Counted from the first letter of the stretch, positions 25,356-33,727 are shown. The stretch: 64,000 bases of DNA from Emticicia fluvialis (GCF_024793945.1 NZ_JANUSD010000007.1:186001-250000); one strand, 5' to 3'. Made by a program: numbers and translations. Notes: generated by a model from the letters alone, not told the origin.

Positions 25356-26465
25356 CTATACTCGCAGGAATATTTTGTTACGATACATAAACCAAAGGAA
25401 ACCCCATTTAACTGCAATAATGCCCCCTGCCAACACTACCTCATAATAATGCTCACCGGCTAAATCGGCCATCCATTGAAAAACCCCTTTTGAGGTATAG
25501 TACCAGTCAATGAATTTTCCCGACATATAAATCAGGATAGAGTTTACACCTATTATCATAAAGAAAAAGGCCCATCGGCGATACCCCAACACATCAATTA
25601 TAAAATAAAACACAGCCAGCAAAAGCAGGCTGCAGCCACCTACATATAGGACGAAAGAGCTTGTCCATAGATTTTTGTTGATAGGAAAGAATAAATCCCA
25701 GAAACCACCCACAATTAGACATACAACCCCGGCCAACGCCAATGATGGCGCTTTTCTTTTAATATCAATAGTACTGTTTTTCAAAAAATTACCTGCAAAA
25801 ATACCCAGTAAACCTGTGCCAATGGCCGGGAAGGCCGATACCAGCCCCTCGGGGTCATGAATGCCCCTGTGCAATCGCCCGGGAAGAATGGTTCTATCTA
25901 CCCAAGAGGCAAAGTTTCCTTCCATTGATAAATCACCCATCGGGAAGCCCGGCGCTGAGGTAAATTTCAGCAACAGCCAGTAGCCTATCAATATACCCAC
26001 AAACCAGACATACTGAAACCGCTGGCTGGCATATATGTAAATAATACAGGCAAACATATAGGCTATGCCTATGCGCCCTAAAACGCTCGGGAAACGCACT
26101 TCGGCCAATGGCTTAATATGTAAGCCGTTATTATAGATGATACCCAATACAACCAGAATAAGCCCTCTTTTGATTATCCTTCGAAGGAGTTTAGATTTGT
26201 CGGTTCCTTTTTCCAGCTCACGGCCTACAGAGTAAGGTGTAGAAACGCCAGACATGAACAGAAACAGTGGGAAGATGAGGTCATAGAACCGGAAGCCGTT
26301 CCACTCTACATGCGAAAGCTGGGTGGCTATCCAGATAGCCGCAGGGTGTTTGGTGGCCACCATTAATTCATGGAAAAAATCTTCTGCACCCATTATCCAG
26401 AACATATCAAAACCACGCAGTGCATCCAGGGAATAAAGTCGTTGTGAAGGCGTACTTTCACTCAT
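25356..26465 (-). CDS. NagX/DUF5009-like multi-pass membrane protein (paralogue 1)
   Basis: A 369-aa protein with about ten membrane helices. The start RLYSLDALRGFDMFWI and the FYDLIFPLFLFMSGVSTPYS motif match the family that includes NagX and the heparan-alpha-glucosaminide N-acetyltransferase membrane domain. These proteins acetylate or carry amino sugars across membranes; in bacteria the role is linked to N-acetylglucosamine use. A second copy lies at 36-37 kb. Here it stands between two convergent terminators with no sugar gene beside it. The conserved PINKNLWTSSFVLY tract near residue 265 is shared by both paralogues. Confidence 0.85.
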   Translation of the reverse strand: MSESTPSQRLYSLDALRGFDMFWIMGAEDFFHELMVATKHPAAIWIATQLSHVEWNGFRFYDLIFPLFLFMSGVSTPYSVGRELEKGTDKSKLLRRIIKRGLILVVLGIIYNNGLHIKPLAEVRFPSVLGRIGIAYMFACIIYIYASQRFQYVWFVGILIGYWLLLKFTSAPGFPMGDLSMEGNFASWVDRTILPGRLHRGIHDPEGLVSAFPAIGTGLLGIFAGNFLKNSTIDIKRKAPSLALAGVVCLIVGGFWDLFFPINKNLWTSSFVLYVGGCSLLLLAVFYFIIDVLGYRRWAFFFMIIGVNSILIYMSGKFIDWYYTSKGVFQWMADLAGEHYYEVVLAGGIIAVKWGFLWFMYRNKIFLRV

Positions 26466-26679
26466 TTTTTTAGGGCTTAGGTTTATTGCTTAAAAGTAAA
26501 CATTTTCTTATATTCTAATACATTAAAAACTATAATTTTGACTACTGATTTCGGGTATTTAAAATGGTAGTAAGTAAAACTTAATATGAAATATAAACAT
26601 CTGAACAGGGTTTATACATAAAACCTGATAGCGGAACGTAACACAATACTTTTTCTTCTAATAAATGTTATTCAACTGT

Positions 26680-27189
26680 ATGCCAATAAGACTTGCTGCC
26701 ATAACCGATGCGCCCCCTTTACGTGAGCTTTCAGAAACTACCTTTCGTGATACTTATACTGAATACAATACTCCTGAAAATATGGAAAAGCATGTGGCTA
26801 AGAACTTCACCATAGAGCAGATAGAAAAGGAATTAAAAGACCCTGCTAATCAGTATGTGGTTTGCGAGGATGGTGATACGCTGACCGCATTTGTAAAACT
26901 GGTGAGTAACCATGCAGCCAAAGGTTTAGAAGGAGAAAATGCCATAGAAATAGAAAGAATATATGTGCGGAAAGCTTTACATGGCCAACAGCTGGGCCGA
27001 AAACTAATTGACTTCTGCACCGACTGGGCTAAAGAAAACGGTTTTAGTGTTATATGGCTGGGTGTTTGGGAGCATAACCATAATGCCATGCGCTTCTATG
27101 AAAAGATGGGATATGAACGCTTTGGAGAACACTCTTTTGTGTTAGGGGATGATAACCAGACCGATTATCTGATGAAGAAGTATATTTGA
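26680..27189 (+). CDS. GNAT-family N-acetyltransferase
   Basis: About 169 aa, a single GNAT domain that transfers acetyl groups from acetyl-CoA to an amine. The acetyl-CoA-binding segment is visible as IERIYVRKALHGQQLGRKLIDF (Q/R-x-x-G-x-G/A region) and the late AMRFYEKMGYERFGEH motif is standard. An ATG five codons upstream (26665) is also possible; MPIRLAAITDAPPLREL at 26680 gives the usual GNAT start. The substrate is unknown. It is flanked by a large upstream gap and a strong hairpin downstream. Confidence 0.88.
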   Translation: MPIRLAAITDAPPLRELSETTFRDTYTEYNTPENMEKHVAKNFTIEQIEKELKDPANQYVVCEDGDTLTAFVKLVSNHAAKGLEGENAIEIERIYVRKALHGQQLGRKLIDFCTDWAKENGFSVIWLGVWEHNHNAMRFYEKMGYERFGEHSFVLGDDNQTDYLMKKYI

Positions 27190-27190
27190 A

Positions 27191-27229
27191 ATAGAAGACC
27201 TAAACGGAGCAATCGCTTAGGTCTTCTAT
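27191..27229. terminator. Bidirectional terminator between acetyltransferase and rsmF
   Basis: A perfect 13-bp stem (27191-27203 with 27217-27229; AGAAGACCTAA against TTAGGTCTTCT) in the 43-bp gap of two convergent genes. The T-tracts are short. Confidence 0.7.
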
Positions 27230-27232
27230 ACC

Positions 27233-28585
27233 CTACTCAGGTATCTCCATCCTGATGCGCCATTCTTTAGGCAGATAATTATTCACTCTGTCACCGATTA
27301 CCTTCATAAAGCCGAGATTCAAACCCTGGTATTGAGCCAAAAGCCAACCTTTGGGTTGGTCAGAGAAGTCGATAGTCAGGTTTTCTTTTTTCAAAAACTT
27401 CAAGGCTTCCTCTTTCGATAGCTCAATGGCTGGTAAATTTTTGGCAATGGCTGTACTAAGAGCTAAATCATGACTTGGTATGAAGTCATTACCTTTAAAC
27501 TGGCCTATCTCTAAACCGGAAGAACGTTTCTGCAAAGCCCTGAAAACAACAGCATAATTACTGATGAGTGCAGCAGGTATGGCTACTATTTGTCCGTCTG
27601 GCTTTTCAAAATATTCAAAGGCAGCCGGTTCCTGAAGCCATTCTTTCAAAACATCTATTTTTTTCTGTGGCACTCGGTTCAGCTTTACTTTCCCGCTGCC
27701 CTCCAGTTTTTTCCCTCTGGTTTTTCTGAACACAGCCAGATAGAATCCTTCACCTTTTACTTTGTGAGGAAAAAACTGATACCCGTATTTCTTTTCCGAA
27801 ATGCCCCATTCTGCAGGTATTTTTAGCTTAACAGATTCAAAATCGGCCACTTGGGTTAACCAATGGGCATTCTGCTCGTTTTCTTTTTCATTATAGGTGC
27901 AGGTTGAATAACACAAGATGCCCCCCGGTGCTACCAGCATGGCTGCTGCCTGTAGAATCCGTTTTTGTCGGGCACTACAAATCTGCACACTATTCTCCGA
28001 CCATTCGTTCATAGCCTTGGGGTCTTTTCTGAATAGCCCCTCGCCTGAACATGGCGCATCCGTTAGCACCACATCAAAGAAACCTTCCAGATCAATCATT
28101 TCCTCAGGATCATGGTTGCTTACCACATAATTCGGGAAGCCCCATTTTTCAAGGTTCTCTTTCAAAACCCCTACTCTGCTTTTGATTACCTCATTAGCAA
28201 CTAACAGACTTTTATCATTGATTAAAGAAGCCAGTAATGTACTTTTACCACCCGGTGCGGCACATAGGTCCATTACACGCAACGAATGGTTTAAATCGGT
28301 TGTTTGCTTAACCGCCTCAGCTACAAACATAGACGAGGCCTCCTGCACGTAATAGGCACCGGCATGGAAGGCAGGGTCTAGCGTAAAAACAGGCCTTTCG
28401 GGCAAGTAAGCAGCATCAGTAAGCCACTGAACTTTATCAGCAGATGCCACAGGTTCTGCTGTTTTCTTTCTATCATTCAACCTGATAGTAACGGGCGTGG
28501 GTTCTGAGAGGCTCTTCACAAACGCCTCATATTCGTCGCCCAAAATGGTCTGCATTTGCAGCGCAAAAGCTTCAGGTAATTCCAT
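27233..28585 (-). CDS. rRNA (cytosine-C5) methyltransferase, RsmF/NOL1-NOP2-Sun family
   Basis: A 450-aa RNA m5C methyltransferase. SAM is bound by DLCAAPGGKSTLL (106-118); the two catalytic cysteines of the family are Cys179 in DAPCSGEG and Cys229 in YSTCTYNEKE. The C-terminal third is an RsmF-type PUA-like RNA-binding domain, with the final RMEIPE tail. It probably modifies 16S rRNA, at C1407 if it acts like RsmF. It is monocistronic. Confidence 0.92.
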   Translation of the reverse strand: MELPEAFALQMQTILGDEYEAFVKSLSEPTPVTIRLNDRKKTAEPVASADKVQWLTDAAYLPERPVFTLDPAFHAGAYYVQEASSMFVAEAVKQTTDLNHSLRVMDLCAAPGGKSTLLASLINDKSLLVANEVIKSRVGVLKENLEKWGFPNYVVSNHDPEEMIDLEGFFDVVLTDAPCSGEGLFRKDPKAMNEWSENSVQICSARQKRILQAAAMLVAPGGILCYSTCTYNEKENEQNAHWLTQVADFESVKLKIPAEWGISEKKYGYQFFPHKVKGEGFYLAVFRKTRGKKLEGSGKVKLNRVPQKKIDVLKEWLQEPAAFEYFEKPDGQIVAIPAALISNYAVVFRALQKRSSGLEIGQFKGNDFIPSHDLALSTAIAKNLPAIELSKEEALKFLKKENLTIDFSDQPKGWLLAQYQGLNLGFMKVIGDRVNNYLPKEWRIRMEIPE

Positions 28586-28659
28586 TATTTATTATTTACT
28601 AAAGTCTTGTTTGGTAAATCGCGCGCATCAATTCCTGAAAGACTATACACTATTATTTA

Positions 28660-28667
28660 CAAATCTA
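28660..28667 (-). promoter_or_regulatory. rsmF-like gene promoter -7 box
   Basis: Exact TAGATTTG on the minus strand, 74 bases before the ATG; no well-placed -33 box. Confidence 0.35.
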
Positions 28668-28761
28668 CTAAAACTGTTTATCTAAAACAGCCTGCATTTC
28701 AAAACTCGTGATTAACAGCCGTTCTGCGTTTATATATTCACTTACTCTCATAAAAAATAAA

Positions 28762-28783
28762 ACCCCTATCCGAAGAAAGGGGT
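28762..28783 (-). terminator. Terminator of tsf with UUCG tetraloop
   Basis: On the minus strand ACCCCTTTC, a TTCG loop, then GATAGGGGT (one mismatch), followed by TTTTATTTTTTAT. A stable tetraloop hairpin with a U-tract, 38 bp after tsf. Confidence 0.9.
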
Positions 28784-28820
28784 CAATTTCAAAAACAACG
28801 AATCTAAATCGTGCGACAAA

Positions 28821-29651
28821 TTAGATTTGTACACGTTTGAACGCTGTCACTTTCAAACCTTTTTGTGTATTTTCAAGTAATTGAGCAATGGTAACAGAGC
28901 TGTCTTTTACGAACTCCTGGTTCAACAAAGTGTTTTCTTTGTAGAATTTGCCAAGTTTACCCATCGCAATTTTCTCAAGCATTGCTTCTGGTTTACCTTC
29001 CTGACGAGCTACTTCCATACCGATTTCAATTTCTTTCTGAACAACAGCCGGATCTACATCATCTTTATCAAGACCTACGGGTTTCATTGCTGCAATCTGC
29101 ATGGCAATATCTTTACCAACTTCAGTTACGTCAGTTCCCTGAGTATTATCAAAAGCTACCAATACACCCAGTTTACCTGTTGAGTGATTGTATGAAACCA
29201 CCTGAGCAGATTCAAGGGTAGCGTAATCAGTAATCACTAATTTTTCTCCGATTTTACCTATCAATTCGGTGATGTTTTCTTCTACCGAACGGCCATCTGC
29301 CAAAGTAGTGCTCAATAGCGTTTCTTTGTCTTTAATATTGTTGGTAACACCAGCCTGAAGAATTTCTTCAGCCAATGTACGGAAAGCCTCAACTTTAGAA
29401 ACAGGCTCGGTTTCGCAGGCAAGCGCCATGATGGTTGCACTTGAACCGTCTGCGCTAACGCTTGTTAAAACAATACCTTCTTTAGTTTCGTTGTCAGCGC
29501 GTTTAGCTGCTACTTTCTGACCAGCTTTACGAAGAATCTCAACGGCTTTATCGAAATCGCCTTCAGCTTCTGTTAAAGCTTTTTTGCAGTCCATCATACC
29601 AGCTCCTGTCATCTGACGGAGTTTATTTACATCTGCTGCTGTAATATTCAT
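28821..29651 (-). CDS. tsf: Translation elongation factor Ts
   Basis: A 276-aa nucleotide exchange factor for EF-Tu. The N-terminal UBA-like domain starts MNITAADVNKLRQMTGAGMM and has the signature TGAGMMDCKKAL (15-26), followed by the core dimerisation domains. In most bacteria tsf is cotranscribed behind rpsB. Here no rpsB is present: the upstream 324 bp hold only a full-consensus promoter, and then a rightward lipoprotein gene. A UUCG hairpin ends the transcript, so tsf is a one-gene unit. Confidence 0.96.
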   Translation of the reverse strand: MNITAADVNKLRQMTGAGMMDCKKALTEAEGDFDKAVEILRKAGQKVAAKRADNETKEGIVLTSVSADGSSATIMALACETEPVSKVEAFRTLAEEILQAGVTNNIKDKETLLSTTLADGRSVEENITELIGKIGEKLVITDYATLESAQVVSYNHSTGKLGVLVAFDNTQGTDVTEVGKDIAMQIAAMKPVGLDKDDVDPAVVQKEIEIGMEVARQEGKPEAMLEKIAMGKLGKFYKENTLLNQEFVKDSSVTIAQLLENTQKGLKVTAFKRVQI

Positions 29652-29975
29652 GATTTTATATAATATAAAGAGTTTCTAAAAAAGATTTATCAACAGTAAG
29701 CTATTGATTTTGTAAGAAAAAAGCCATAGTAGCTACTTTCGGGGTGCAAAATTATAAGTTTTTTCAGTAAAAACCAAAAATGCAAGAAATTAGCAAGGGA
29801 ATTTATGGTAAGATAATACTATGGAACCATAATGAGCATATTTGTTAATTCAACTTCAAAATAGACCGTTAAAAAAAAATGGATTCACAGCCCCCCCGCT
29901 GATTTGAGTTTACTTAAAATATCCAAATATATTGCATAAAAAACGCCCTTATTAAATCATAAAACCTTTAATTAA
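29652..29975. other. 324-bp gap upstream of tsf
   Basis: AT-rich divergent region holding the tsf promoter (29747-29778) and the unidentified start signals of the rightward lipoprotein gene. No ribosomal protein gene is present. Confidence 0.7.
29747..29778 (-). promoter_or_regulatory. Promoter of tsf
   Basis: Minus strand: TTTG (29778-29775), 20 bases, TAATTTTG (29754-29747). Both boxes exact; leader of about 90 nt. Confidence 0.75.
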
Positions 29976-30623
29976 ATGAAAACAAAATTATTTCTTATTT
30001 TCGTTACAGTAGCTTGCTTCCTTTTAGGAGCATGCCAGAAGAAGCAGTACGCTTCTTTTCAACAAGGGCAAGTCGAAACCTTTACTCATTCCAGGACTCT
30101 TGTTAGCCCCCCAAAATCAACTACTCAAGAAAACAAGGCTTTTGAAACAAATCTGGCTACCGGAGAGATTATTACCAGTAATGTTGATAATCCTGCAGAA
30201 GCCTTTGAAGCCTCAACCAATATAGCTTCACCCGGTTTAATAAAAACAGAACCGGTAGAAGAATTGACATACAACCAAAAAGCTATTGACACAGAGTTTG
30301 AAAAACTAAACAAATTTGAAGAGTATTTAAATGCAAATAACGGTAAAACGCCCGAAGAGTTAAAAGAATCGGCTTTGGCAAATGAAATAAAGTTAGATGC
30401 TAATATAAATAATACTTTTAAAGGTGGTGAGCTGCCCGGAGGGGTTCCTGCTTTCTGGTGGGGATGCGTTTTTACTGTAGTTGGGGTTCTGCTAGTGTAT
30501 ATAATATCAGATAATGATAAGGAACAAACCAAAAAAGCAATAAATGGATGTTTGGTAGCTGCTGGTGTGGTGGCTCTTTACTATTTAATAGCTCTTCTTG
30601 TGGGCTTTAGTACGCTTTTCTAA
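29976..30623 (+). CDS. Lipoprotein with two C-terminal hydrophobic helices
   Basis: A 215-aa protein with a lipobox (LLGAC, Cys20), a polar low-complexity middle (about 25-145, rich in Thr, Glu, Asn) and a C-terminal region with two hydrophobic segments: VPAFWWGCVFTVVGVLLVYI (about 155-175) and CLVAAGVVALYYLIALLVGF (about 191-212). The GGELPGG turn before the first helix and DNDKEQTKKA between them recall other Bacteroidota lipoproteins of unknown role. A lipid anchor plus membrane helices in one short protein is unusual. Codon use is AT-rich. A 22-bp perfect inverted repeat follows directly. Confidence 0.75.
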   Translation: MKTKLFLIFVTVACFLLGACQKKQYASFQQGQVETFTHSRTLVSPPKSTTQENKAFETNLATGEIITSNVDNPAEAFEASTNIASPGLIKTEPVEELTYNQKAIDTEFEKLNKFEEYLNANNGKTPEELKESALANEIKLDANINNTFKGGELPGGVPAFWWGCVFTVVGVLLVYIISDNDKEQTKKAINGCLVAAGVVALYYLIALLVGFSTLF

Positions 30624-30646
30624 CAATAGGCATCAAGAGCATCTAT

Positions 30647-30698
30647 AAGAGTCAATCGATTAGCTGATGAAAATTTATCAGCTAATCGATTGACTCTT
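30647..30698. repeat. 22-bp perfect inverted repeat
   Basis: Arms 30647-30668 and 30677-30698 pair perfectly over 22 bp, with loop GAAAATTT. The outer part of the stem reads AAGAGTCAATCGATTAG. It lies 23 bp after a lipoprotein stop codon. It has no T-tract, so it is either a rho-independent-like end without a tail, a protein-binding palindrome, or a remnant of a small mobile repeat. Confidence 0.8.
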
Positions 30699-30862
30699 GT
30701 AAATGAAAAACAATTAAATAAATTCATTGTCATTTCTGATTCAGAATACACTATTTCTTGTACATTAAAAGTTTGAAGATGCATTTGTAAGTATTAATTT
30801 CACAAATTCTATACAATCAATCAGAGATTTCTTTTTTCAAATTTTTGTAATGTTATGATTAT

Positions 30863-31618
30863 ATGAAATGTATAAATAAAAAAGTGTGTGTTTCTGCGAT
30901 TTGGGTAATTGTCTTAACATTCTCAACAACCTATCTTTACTCACAAAAATCTTATAGAATAAAGGCTGATATTTCAATAAAAGACAAACATACTGAAAAT
31001 ACCTACGGATTGACCATTGGTAAAGTATATTACAGTATTGTTTCTAAAAAATTGGTTTACAAGTTATCATTCCCTAGTCAAGAAACTATTGTAATTAAAG
31101 ATACCATTTTATACAAAATTGACAATAATGGAACAATCAAAAATGAGCAGAGAACTTTGCTGGTAAATGAATTTACCATTTTTCATCTTTCACTTTCCGG
31201 CAAGTTATCAGATTATGGTCTAAGCCAGGGAAATACTTCAAAAATTTACAAAGTACAAAAAGTTGAAAAAGACGCAAATGGCAGAGTAATTACGACCTGG
31301 GAAGTTGCCGAAAAAAAACTAATAAAACTTATGGGTAAGATAAAAATGGCAAATGTTGATAAAAAATTAGATGCCATTGCGTTTTATGATTTACAAGGCA
31401 AACTATTAAGTCAACAGTTCTTTAAAGATTATGACAATATAAATGGTGTAATTTTCCCAAAACAAATTACTCAAATTTCATACAACGCCGATGGGACTCA
31501 AAAAATACAGCAGACAACCTTTAAAAATATTGAAATTGACGAAAGTGGTGAAGATAATATTTATGACTACCCTCTGCCTGTTCCTGCTTTGCCCGGGTCT
31601 GGTAAAAGCCCAAAGTAA
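30863..31618 (+). CDS. Secreted LolA-like protein
   Basis: A 251-aa protein with a signal peptide (ends near LYSQ, residue 28). The mature part has alternating beta-strands such as LTIGKVYYSIVSKKLVYKLS, then ETIVIKDTILYKID and a late NGVIFPKQITQISYNADGTQ tract, which resemble the half-barrel of LolA/LolB and outer-membrane lipoprotein-sorting proteins. Function by homology is tentative: carrying a lipid or lipoprotein across the periplasm. The last 56 bases overlap the secreted YidD gene, so the two are translationally linked. It is very AT-rich (25-30% GC in three 60-base samples counted by hand). Confidence 0.65.
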   Translation: MKCINKKVCVSAIWVIVLTFSTTYLYSQKSYRIKADISIKDKHTENTYGLTIGKVYYSIVSKKLVYKLSFPSQETIVIKDTILYKIDNNGTIKNEQRTLLVNEFTIFHLSLSGKLSDYGLSQGNTSKIYKVQKVEKDANGRVITTWEVAEKKLIKLMGKIKMANVDKKLDAIAFYDLQGKLLSQQFFKDYDNINGVIFPKQITQISYNADGTQKIQQTTFKNIEIDESGEDNIYDYPLPVPALPGSGKSPK

Positions 31619-31937
31619 AGATGAAATAAATCTGCTTAGAGGGGTTATGCAACAACCACCTAAAAAAACCTATAAAGAGGCTACTGGCAATAAAAACGAG
31701 GTACAATATCTATTTTCAGGGCTGTTTTTGTTTTATAAAACCTTTTTTTCTTCTCAGGACATGACCTCTTGCACATTCACGCCGTCTTGCTCTGAGTACG
31801 GAATTTTGTCTGTCAAAAAATATGGCCTGGTAATGGGAGGTGTCAGAACGATGGACAGACTTACCCGTTGCAACGGATTAAGCCCGACCAAGTATGAAGT
31901 TGACATGAAGGCAAAGTTATTGATTGATAAACCCTAA
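31563..31937 (+). CDS. YidD-domain protein with signal peptide
   Basis: A 124-aa protein beginning with a signal peptide (MTTLCLFLLCPGLVKAQ) and ending in a YidD (haemolytic/insertion-factor) domain: SSQDMTSCTFTPSCSEYG with Cys70 and Cys76, then KKYGLVMGGVRTMDRLTRC. Canonical YidD sits at the cytoplasmic face and lacks a cleaved signal; one canonical copy is at 11.2 kb, so this is a second, apparently exported version. The ATG at 31563 overlaps the LolA-like gene by 56 bp. It precedes two TPR membrane proteins. Confidence 0.8.
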   Translation: MTTLCLFLLCPGLVKAQSKDEINLLRGVMQQPPKKTYKEATGNKNEVQYLFSGLFLFYKTFFSSQDMTSCTFTPSCSEYGILSVKKYGLVMGGVRTMDRLTRCNGLSPTKYEVDMKAKLLIDKP

Positions 31938-31941
31938 CCTG

Positions 31942-32769
31942 ATGAAAAGACTATTATTATTTTTTTGGTTCTCTCTAAGATTCATACATATTTCTGCCCA
32001 AGACCTTTATAACTACGATAATTCAAAAAAATTTGCTGAATATCTCTCTAAATCCGGTCAATATGAATTAGCTACAAGAGAGTTTGAACGCCTGACTTTT
32101 ATGCAACCGCAGAATGACTCGCTCAAAACTTCACTTTTAACTATGTACAGGCGCTCAGGCAAACTTGATGACGCTGTGGCCCGCGGAAGACAATTATACC
32201 CTGACCTTTCATTGATGACCGCACCTTCTGCCATTGAATATAGCAGAATTTTACTACTCAGGAACGACTTTAAAACGGCCGGAAACTTCTGGGCAATTAA
32301 CAAAAGGCTATCTAAGCCAGATAAAGTGATTTTGCAAGCTACGGCTGAGATTTTGAAGGACGATTATAAAGAAGCCAATGAGATACTGGCAACATTGAAA
32401 GACAACGACCACCAACTGGCCTATGATTATAAAACACTGGCGGCGCAGGCTGTTAAAGTTAAAACCAAAAGCCCGGCTTTGGCAGGTATCATGTCGGCGG
32501 TGGTGCCGGGTACAGGCCGCTTTTATGCCAAAGACTGGAAAGACGGCATCGTTTCTATGTTTTTTGTAGGCACTATGGCTTTTCAGTCCATCCGCGGATT
32601 TAATAAAAGCGGTGTAAACAGTACTCGCGGTTGGATATATGGCACCGTTGGCCTGGGCTTTTATCTGGGCAATATTCATGGCTCGGTGGTTTCTGCTAAA
32701 AATTACAACAAAAAAAGCCGGCAGACCTTCAGAAATCGTATTGACAATCTATTCAACAGTTATTTCTGA
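31942..32769 (+). CDS. TPR protein with C-terminal membrane domain (paralogue A)
   Basis: A 275-aa protein: signal peptide ending at FIHISAQ, TPR-like helical repeats (about 25-165: FAEYLSKSGQYELATREFERL and similar), and a C-terminal membrane domain beginning with PALAGIMSAVVPGTGRFYAKDW. The PGxGxFYxxDxKxG motif recurs in the next gene. The start is ATG 31942, 4 bp after the YidD stop; the upstream TTG lies inside the YidD gene. Role unknown; the layout suggests a partner in the same envelope process as the LolA-like and YidD proteins. Confidence 0.8.
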   Translation: MKRLLLFFWFSLRFIHISAQDLYNYDNSKKFAEYLSKSGQYELATREFERLTFMQPQNDSLKTSLLTMYRRSGKLDDAVARGRQLYPDLSLMTAPSAIEYSRILLLRNDFKTAGNFWAINKRLSKPDKVILQATAEILKDDYKEANEILATLKDNDHQLAYDYKTLAAQAVKVKTKSPALAGIMSAVVPGTGRFYAKDWKDGIVSMFFVGTMAFQSIRGFNKSGVNSTRGWIYGTVGLGFYLGNIHGSVVSAKNYNKKSRQTFRNRIDNLFNSYF

Positions 32770-32790
32770 TTATTCTTTACCCTATCAATT

Positions 32791-33657
32791 ATGCCGGTTC
32801 CAAAACCACATCGATTTATAGTCAGGCTTCTGGCAACTGTTTGTCTGACAATCCCAAACCTGCTCTGGGCTCAAAATCTGAAAGAAACGTTTGATTTTGC
32901 TAATCAGCTCTATGAAAAGAGAGATTTTGACGGTGCAGCCAATACTTATAGAAGAGTTATTTTCTTTGATAAAAAAGAGGAGTTCAGAAAGCAATGTTAT
33001 AAAAACATTGCCGATTGCCTCTATGCCACCCAAAACTTTGAAGAAGCCGCCGATTACTATGAGCTGGCTTTTTATCAGCAAAAAACTGATAGCCTGAAAG
33101 CAGAGATTCTGTTCCGGAAACTTTCTTGTTTTTTACTGACCAATAACTTTGAATATGCCGAAATAGAACTCTTTAGCTTACCTGAAAACCTCAGCGAATC
33201 ACAAAAAAGACGAAAAACCTTTTATGCGGCTGTTCTTCATTTTTCAACAGACCGATACGAAGAGGCAAAAAAGGAATTTATAAGCCTGATTGATTCAACA
33301 GACCTGGAAGCGAAGCAGAAGATACATGAGTTGTTTGCAAAAAATGAGAAAATCAGTCGGCTCAACCCTAAAACAGCTCAGACCCTGAGTATGATTCTAC
33401 CCGGATTAGGGCAGTTTTATGCCGGAGATGTAAAAAACGGTTTTAATTCTTTTTTGCTCACCGGAGGCATTATCACCTGGGGAGTACTTACGGCTATTAA
33501 TAGCGCTGCACGGTTTGATGTTTTCATTACCATGGTTCCGTGGTTTCAGCGATACTACATGGGTGGTTACAATAAAGCTGCCATTATTGCAGAAAATCAG
33601 AAGAAAAAACGAAGAGCAAAAGTTTACAATCAGCTGCTCGATGTAGTTTCAAAGTAA
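32791..33657 (+). CDS. TPR protein with C-terminal membrane domain (paralogue B)
   Basis: A 288-aa protein with a signal peptide (cleavage near LLWAQ), TPR-like helices (about 35-195: FANQLYEKRDFDGAANTYRRV and others), and a C-terminal domain that starts with LSMILPGLGQFYAGDVKNGF and has two or three hydrophobic segments. It is a clear paralogue of the preceding gene, sharing architecture and the PGxGxFYxxDxKxG motif but little else. It lies 21 bp behind paralogue A and is the last gene of the cluster. Confidence 0.8.
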   Translation: MPVPKPHRFIVRLLATVCLTIPNLLWAQNLKETFDFANQLYEKRDFDGAANTYRRVIFFDKKEEFRKQCYKNIADCLYATQNFEEAADYYELAFYQQKTDSLKAEILFRKLSCFLLTNNFEYAEIELFSLPENLSESQKRRKTFYAAVLHFSTDRYEEAKKEFISLIDSTDLEAKQKIHELFAKNEKISRLNPKTAQTLSMILPGLGQFYAGDVKNGFNSFLLTGGIITWGVLTAINSAARFDVFITMVPWFQRYYMGGYNKAAIIAENQKKKRRAKVYNQLLDVVSK

Positions 33658-33694
33658 ATCTGTTTACATATAAAGATTTTACTGCATAAAAAAG

Positions 33695-33727
33695 CCCCTG
33701 AAAAGCCTTTATTAGCAGTTTCAGGGG
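33695..33727 (-). terminator. Terminator of the PEGA lipoprotein gene
   Basis: CCCCTGAAA (33695-33703) pairs with TTTCAGGGG (33719-33727) around a 15-base loop. On the minus strand it is followed by TTTTTT, ending the PEGA gene; on the plus strand it may also stop the TPR cluster. Confidence 0.8.
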
